From Gnomoniopsis sp. IMI 355080 (taxonomy: Eukaryota; Ascomycota; Sordariomycetes; Diaporthales; Gnomoniaceae), in contig JAPEVC010000161.1 of NCBI GenBank assembly GCA_027946555.1, positions 1 through 64,000 of the forward strand: a stretch of 64,000 nt of DNA, given 5' to 3'. Under the pieces are notes generated by a model. It saw nothing but the letters and a program-made list of their open reading frames with translations, was not told the DNA's origin and did no database searches. Positions 60,301 through 64,000 of the stretch are shown piece after piece; within the stretch, counting starts at the first letter, position 1; the number at the start of each line of letters is the position of its first letter. Made by a program: the position numbers and the translations under genes.

Positions 60301-61014
60301 GTTAGTTTTTCTTTTGACCGCCGCACGAGGCGTTTTTCTGGGCTTTCTCTGGCAGCCCCTCGTCCCAAAAATCACACAACCATACGCTCTGTCTCTATGG
60401 AGGTTGGGGTCATGAGTGACGATGAGGGAGGGGATGACGACTCGGACGATGAGGACGAAGAGCCAGTAAAGCGCTTCGAGCCATCTAGACGCAACGTTAG
60501 GACACCTGACCTGTACGACTCCGATGACGGGTCGGACAGTGGCGATGAGACTATGACACGGCCGCTTCAAGTTGAACGCAGCAGAGGCGGTTCAAGCATG
60601 GGATCTCGCGCGTCGGGGCCTTCAGAAGACCAAATGTTCGAGGAGGTCTCGCTGGATGAGGGGAATTCGGATACGTCGGGGGATCACGGCCGAGCGTCGC
60701 CAGATGAATGGGAGGATGATTTTGAGGAGGGTGTGGACGTAGAGGAGGGAAGCCCTGTCCAACAAGTGAAAGATGGGGTCACTGTCCCTTGCCAAGCGGA
60801 GGGCGACAGTTACACCAGACCGAGGAGAGGAGACCCCATCAAGCCATCAAGCCCACCCAAGCCTACAGCGGACCCGCTTCAACGACCACGGGCTTTGCCC
60901 AAAGACTCTTGGGACCACGCAAAGACTCTTATCCAGAAGAACGGGCCTAATGAGGTGCTGGATGAGATGCTAGATGTCCTACGAGGCCCGCTGAGCGATT
61001 CGCAGGACAAATGA
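57353..61014 (+). CDS. SAPS family, Sit4/PP6 phosphatase-associated protein
   Basis: Two exons, 57353-58024 and 58078-61014, give up to 1202 residues. The N terminus MFWRFGGYANISTIDTILDK with TLEELLDESDLIQELKQHN is diagnostic for the Sit4-associated proteins, which act as regulatory subunits of the PP2A-like phosphatase Sit4 (PP6) in cell cycle and nutrient signalling. The helical repeat domain runs to about residue 440 and resumes at PVVGDFLKMQFVEHNVVPTIL after an acidic, Glu/Pro/Ala-rich linker of some 300 residues. The C-terminal third is disordered and acidic. A 102-base stretch at 60301-60402 starts GTTAGT, ends TGGAG and is divisible by three; it encodes a basic SFSFDRRTRRFSG segment out of keeping with its surroundings and may be an intron, giving 1168 residues. 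Confidence 0.93.
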
Positions 61015-61499
61015 GACAGGAAAAGCCAGGGAGGGTCACCACAGCAGCCTCATCGGGCAAGCAAGGGACAGAACAGGAAACAACAACAGTGAAAAGGTTA
61101 ATTTTAGGGTTACACCGAAAAGATTTGTTTGATTATTGCAAGAGCTGGAATACCCAGGCGTTTCGGCTTGGTGCAGTGGTGTGGCACCGCGCTGCTCTAT
61201 TGGACACTGGGAAGTTTCCAAGTCCTTTTGGTTCCCAGTGCTGACAGTGCTGGCTGGTCTCGCTTCGCTGGATGTGGTCCTTTGTCTCGTGTCTTCTCGT
61301 GTGTGGTTCTGCTCGGGGTGCTGATGGTGGTCCTTGCTCGAGGCTCTGTCCTCATCCGCTCAAGCTGTCTCTTCTCGGTCGTGGTTCGTCCCCTTGCTAT
61401 CCACTTCTACTGGCTCGTGGTACCCCGGTCTCCTGTTGTCCGTGCTTTGTTGGAGCTTCAAATCCTCATATTCTTTTCTCTCGTTCGCCTCCTTGCGCC
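61015..61499. other. Short spacer / 5' leader
   Basis: 3' UTR of the SAPS gene followed by a pyrimidine-rich leader of the next gene. A plus frame at 61129-61716 crosses this spacer and the next gene's first exon in a different phase and is not called. Confidence 0.4.
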
Positions 61500-62455
61500 A
61501 TGCAGTCTTCCAAGTGTGACCAGGTATTTCACTCTCAGTCAAGCTAACACATTTCCAGTTCCGCGCCTACACCGATCCCCTCACTACCACTACCACAAGC
61601 AACAACCTCAACCCTCCTTCAGTCCCACCACCGCCACCACCGCCACCGCTCAACGTCCCGCCATCCCGCGCCCGCATGGCCTTCGCAGCACGCTTGGCCT
61701 CGAAACGGAAAGCTGAAGAGGGCACCAGTCCTCCTGACGACCCGGAAGAGCGCGGCCTGGGCAAGGGCGGTATGAGTGCACTCATGCGCTCTGACGGCGG
61801 CACGATTCGCAATCCCTTTGCTGATGATGAAGACGATGAGGGCAGTGATGAGGAGGGCAGCGATGATGAAGAGGACGGCGATCTGGGTGCCGGCGCCGGC
61901 GGCAGTTCGAGTAGCTGGAACCGTGGCGGATGGTGGCGCGGGGCATTAGGCGGCAAGAAGCAGAGCAAGATGGCGTCTGAGAAGTTTGGTGATGGGAGGG
62001 ATAGTGACGAGGAGGAGGAGGGTGAGGGTGAAGGCGGTGCCAATAGTAGTGAAGATGAGGAGTTTGGCGATTTTGCTCTGCCAGAGGGGCAAGCAGGAGA
62101 TGTGGCTGGTGGAGTTGATGCAGAGCAGGACAATGTCCTTGTCAAGCCGCTGCCACTGCATCCTGCGCCTGGAGCGGCAGGTGCAAGTGGGAGCAATAAA
62201 GGGCTGATGGGGCTGTGGCCGTTCACGAAGAAGGACAAAGACAAGGAGGGAGATGAGGTGGAAGGCTCCCCTGAGACGGCGGAAGGGGAACAGGCGACAG
62301 AGGGCGGCGAAGCCGAGGAAAAGGCAGAGGCAGCGGACGAGCCGCCAGTCGTTCTTAGCGAGGACGGTGAGAAAGTCCAGCCCACGGTCGAGGCCAAGCG
62401 ACGCACGAGCATTGAGGAGCCGGACGAGGGAGAGGACGAGGAGGTCGTGGTGTAA
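61500..62455 (+). CDS. Acidic low-complexity hypothetical protein
   Basis: Proposed exons 61500-61523 and 61559-62455 give about 306 residues, starting MQSSKCDQ-FRAYTDPLTTTT. The second exon has a proline run (VPPPPPPPPLNVPP), then ARMAFAARLASKRKAEEG, NPFADDEDDEGSDEEG and long Asp/Glu/Gly tracts, with a hydrophobic-aromatic island GLMGLWPFTKKDK. The intron is only 35 bases but has a GCTAACAC branch site and a TTTCCAG acceptor. If it is wrong, the start is the ATG at 61676 (259 residues). No domain is recognised. It lies just downstream of the SAPS gene on the same strand. Confidence 0.65.
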
Positions 62456-63511
62456 TGGCGCTTTGGCTCTCCGGAACCCTCTGGTTGCAAGCGAGTCATT
62501 GTAGGAAGTGAGCCGTGTTGCGCACGCTACGTTTGTTGTATAGTAACGAGATCATTACTACCTACTATTACGACGGGCATGGGAATGGATGGACTGTGTG
62601 AATCACAGAACGGCGGTGGGGCCGGGAGGATGGGCGTTTCTTGGTTGTATTATATTGCTATTGCGGATGATAACACACAGTTGCATTGGAATTGATGAAT
62701 TTGTATGGGACACTTCTTTTTCGGCATACGGATTATGTCTACGAAAGCGCCCTTTCTGCTCTTGATTGCCCTTTTTGTTTTTCTGTTCCTTTTCACTTCC
62801 ATCGGTCGCCCGGGGAGAGGGGGGGGGAGGTTGCCGACTCAAGTATCCCACATTTCGGCACCGACAGCGGCGTGCTATCTACCTACCTACCCACCTCCTA
62901 CCTAGGTATACGTATATGCATCCTCCCTCCTGGGGCTGATTGCGCTCGAAGATACTGACCTAGGAAATGCTTCCCGTTGACAGGACAAGCGCTGTCTAAC
63001 TGCTTTATTAGCGTCTCGCCCTGTCACTAACCAAGGGTCTCTCTCCGACTGTGTTTCCTCAATCGGAAATCGACCATCCCCGCGCATGAATGTCTGCCAA
63101 CCCACTCCACCACTGACAAGGCAAAGCCGCATTGCATGACAGCGCGTGCGTTTCATACACAAGACAGGTCGGCTCTAGTCTAAGTCGATTGTCGATCCCA
63201 AGGAACTGGACCCGCCTTTCTTTGGTGAAGAGGCGCATCTGAAGGACGTTCGCCATGATCACTAGGGCGTTGTATGCGGTGCTTGCGCTGCTTTATGTCC
63301 ATGTATATCTAAGGGTGAGCTCTGATTGAACCTCAGCGCAGCTCTTTGATTATCGTGTGAGCTTGACTGAATCTGTCCTGCTCCAGCTCCTCTCCGTCGT
63401 CCGACCGCCGCCGCGACAACGTGTGTGAAAGCTCCGGCACGCCAGCGCACCGCCGTCACCCGCTACCGCGAGAAGCCTACGCCAAGGAAAGAGCCAGAAG
63501 ACAGAAAGACC
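62456..63511. other. Intergenic DNA
   Basis: 3' flank of the acidic protein and leader of the last gene. It contains a TACCTACCTACC ... CCTACCTAGGTATACGTA block at about 62880-62914. An ATG at 63255 opens a short hydrophobic frame ending at a GTGAGC donor, but it does not splice in phase to the following gene, so it is not joined. Confidence 0.4.
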
Positions 63512-64000
63512 ATGTCTACCGCGACATTGACCCGACCGCCACGCGCTTACACCTCCGCTAAGCCGCAGCGAACACCTACATACGAGGCCAGCGAGGATGG
63601 CAGCCTTACGCGGCTCCGCAAGCGCAGGCGAGCAGCCAAGAAGGACCCGCCGCCGCTGGTTCAGAAGGTTGCGCTCGCCGCGCAGGTTTACGGCATCCAA
63701 GGCGTGATGGAGACAATGCTCTGGTTTCAGGGATGGCGGGAGTACTTCTATCCGCCGGGTGCTGGCTGGGGACCGAATATCGTGAAGGCGTACGAGGTCA
63801 GGCCACGAATGGGTGTGCGGTATGCTTTGACTCCTTCCTAGCGATTTCTGCATCTTCAAGACTGACAGCCATGGCCGACCGTCAGCATATTCTTCCCTTC
63901 GTCCTACGATCTGACGTCTCCGCAAACACTCCCTACTGTCCTCAGCATCCACGGCGGCGGCTTCTGCATCGGTACCGCCCGCGACGATGACCAGTGGAAC
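63512..64000 (+). CDS. Alpha/beta hydrolase (HSL-like, fold 3), 5' part only
   Basis: Exon 63512-63819 and the beginning of a second exon from 63886 run off the window end. The joined chain reads VRPRMGVR-IFFPSSYDL and then TVLSIHGGGFCIGTARDDDQWN. HGGGF is the oxyanion-hole motif of the hormone-sensitive lipase branch; the catalytic Ser, acid and His lie beyond the edge. The N terminus is basic and disordered (TRLRKRRRAAKKD), followed by a possible membrane-adjacent helix VQKVALAAQVYGIQGVMETM. The start at 63512 has A at -3; an in-frame ATG at 63425 would add 29 residues. An esterase acting on an acyl or acetyl ester is expected. Confidence 0.8.

Noticed and set aside
61567..62499. 310-residue minus-strand Ser/Pro-rich frame
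   Set aside because: Antisense to the acidic Asp/Glu/Gly tracts, which give Ser/Pro codons in reverse; the plus-strand reading has the better start and splice.
63255..63314. Hydrophobic first exon for the last hydrolase
   Set aside because: A good ATG and a GTGAGC donor are present, but joining to the next acceptor gives the wrong phase and an early stop.
1..64000. CRISPR arrays, prophage or bacterial operons
   Set aside because: The gene structure is eukaryotic throughout and no regularly spaced repeats were found.

Overview
The window is nuclear DNA from a filamentous ascomycete (Pezizomycotina). Genes are intron-dense: short introns open with GT and close with AG after a CTAAC/CTGAC-like branch site. 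Several families are typical of these fungi: a rhodopsin-domain PTH11-like membrane protein, an RlpA-like secreted protein, an UNC93-type carrier, a Sit4-associated SAPS protein and an AIM6-like protein. Sordariomycetes is my best guess from this gene content, but nothing here fixes the genus. I see 20 protein-coding loci (one disrupted, one cut by the window edge) and one tRNA-Gly. Exon boundaries were worked out by hand from splice sites, reading phase and expected family motifs. The summed exons of every complete model divide by three.

Layout. 0.5-3.2 kb: a C2H2 zinc-finger regulator (+). 3.2-8.4 kb: a gene desert with a diverged 210-bp tandem duplication and microsatellites. 8.4-14.4 kb: a PTH11-like membrane protein (+), a small secreted double-psi beta-barrel protein (-) and an SV2-like MFS transporter (-). 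16.3-26.5 kb: a triple-KH RNA-binding protein, a proline-rich single-pass membrane protein, acetyl-CoA hydrolase ACH1 and an UNC93-like carrier (all -). 29.5-36.3 kb: a secreted GH29 alpha-L-fucosidase (+), a small Cys-rich protein (+) and a TMEM53/DUF829 hydrolase (-). 38.6-51.3 kb: an accessory-looking stretch with a secreted aspartic protease (+), tRNA-Gly (-), an MFS transporter (-), a PEBP protein (+), two divergent short-chain dehydrogenases and a serine carboxypeptidase (+). 52.4-64 kb: an AIM6-like phosphodiesterase-fold protein (-), an amidohydrolase broken by one nonsense codon (-), the SAPS protein (+), an acidic hypothetical protein (+) and the 5' part of an alpha/beta hydrolase (+).

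How the genes work together. Housekeeping roles (phosphatase regulation, RNA binding, acetyl-CoA/succinyl-CoA metabolism) alternate with secreted degradative enzymes and transporters, suggesting a saprobe or plant-associated lifestyle (inference). The 41-48 kb block (MFS carrier, PEBP, two SDRs sharing a 420-bp promoter region) is the only group resembling a small co-regulated catabolic set; it has no polyketide, peptide or terpene synthase. I found no clearly undescribed system. The most notable signals are the single TAA inside the otherwise intact amidohydrolase frame, a carboxypeptidase with Gln before its catalytic Ser, dispersed TACCTAGGTA-type palindromes confined to intergenic DNA, and an odd C-run inside one SDR intron.
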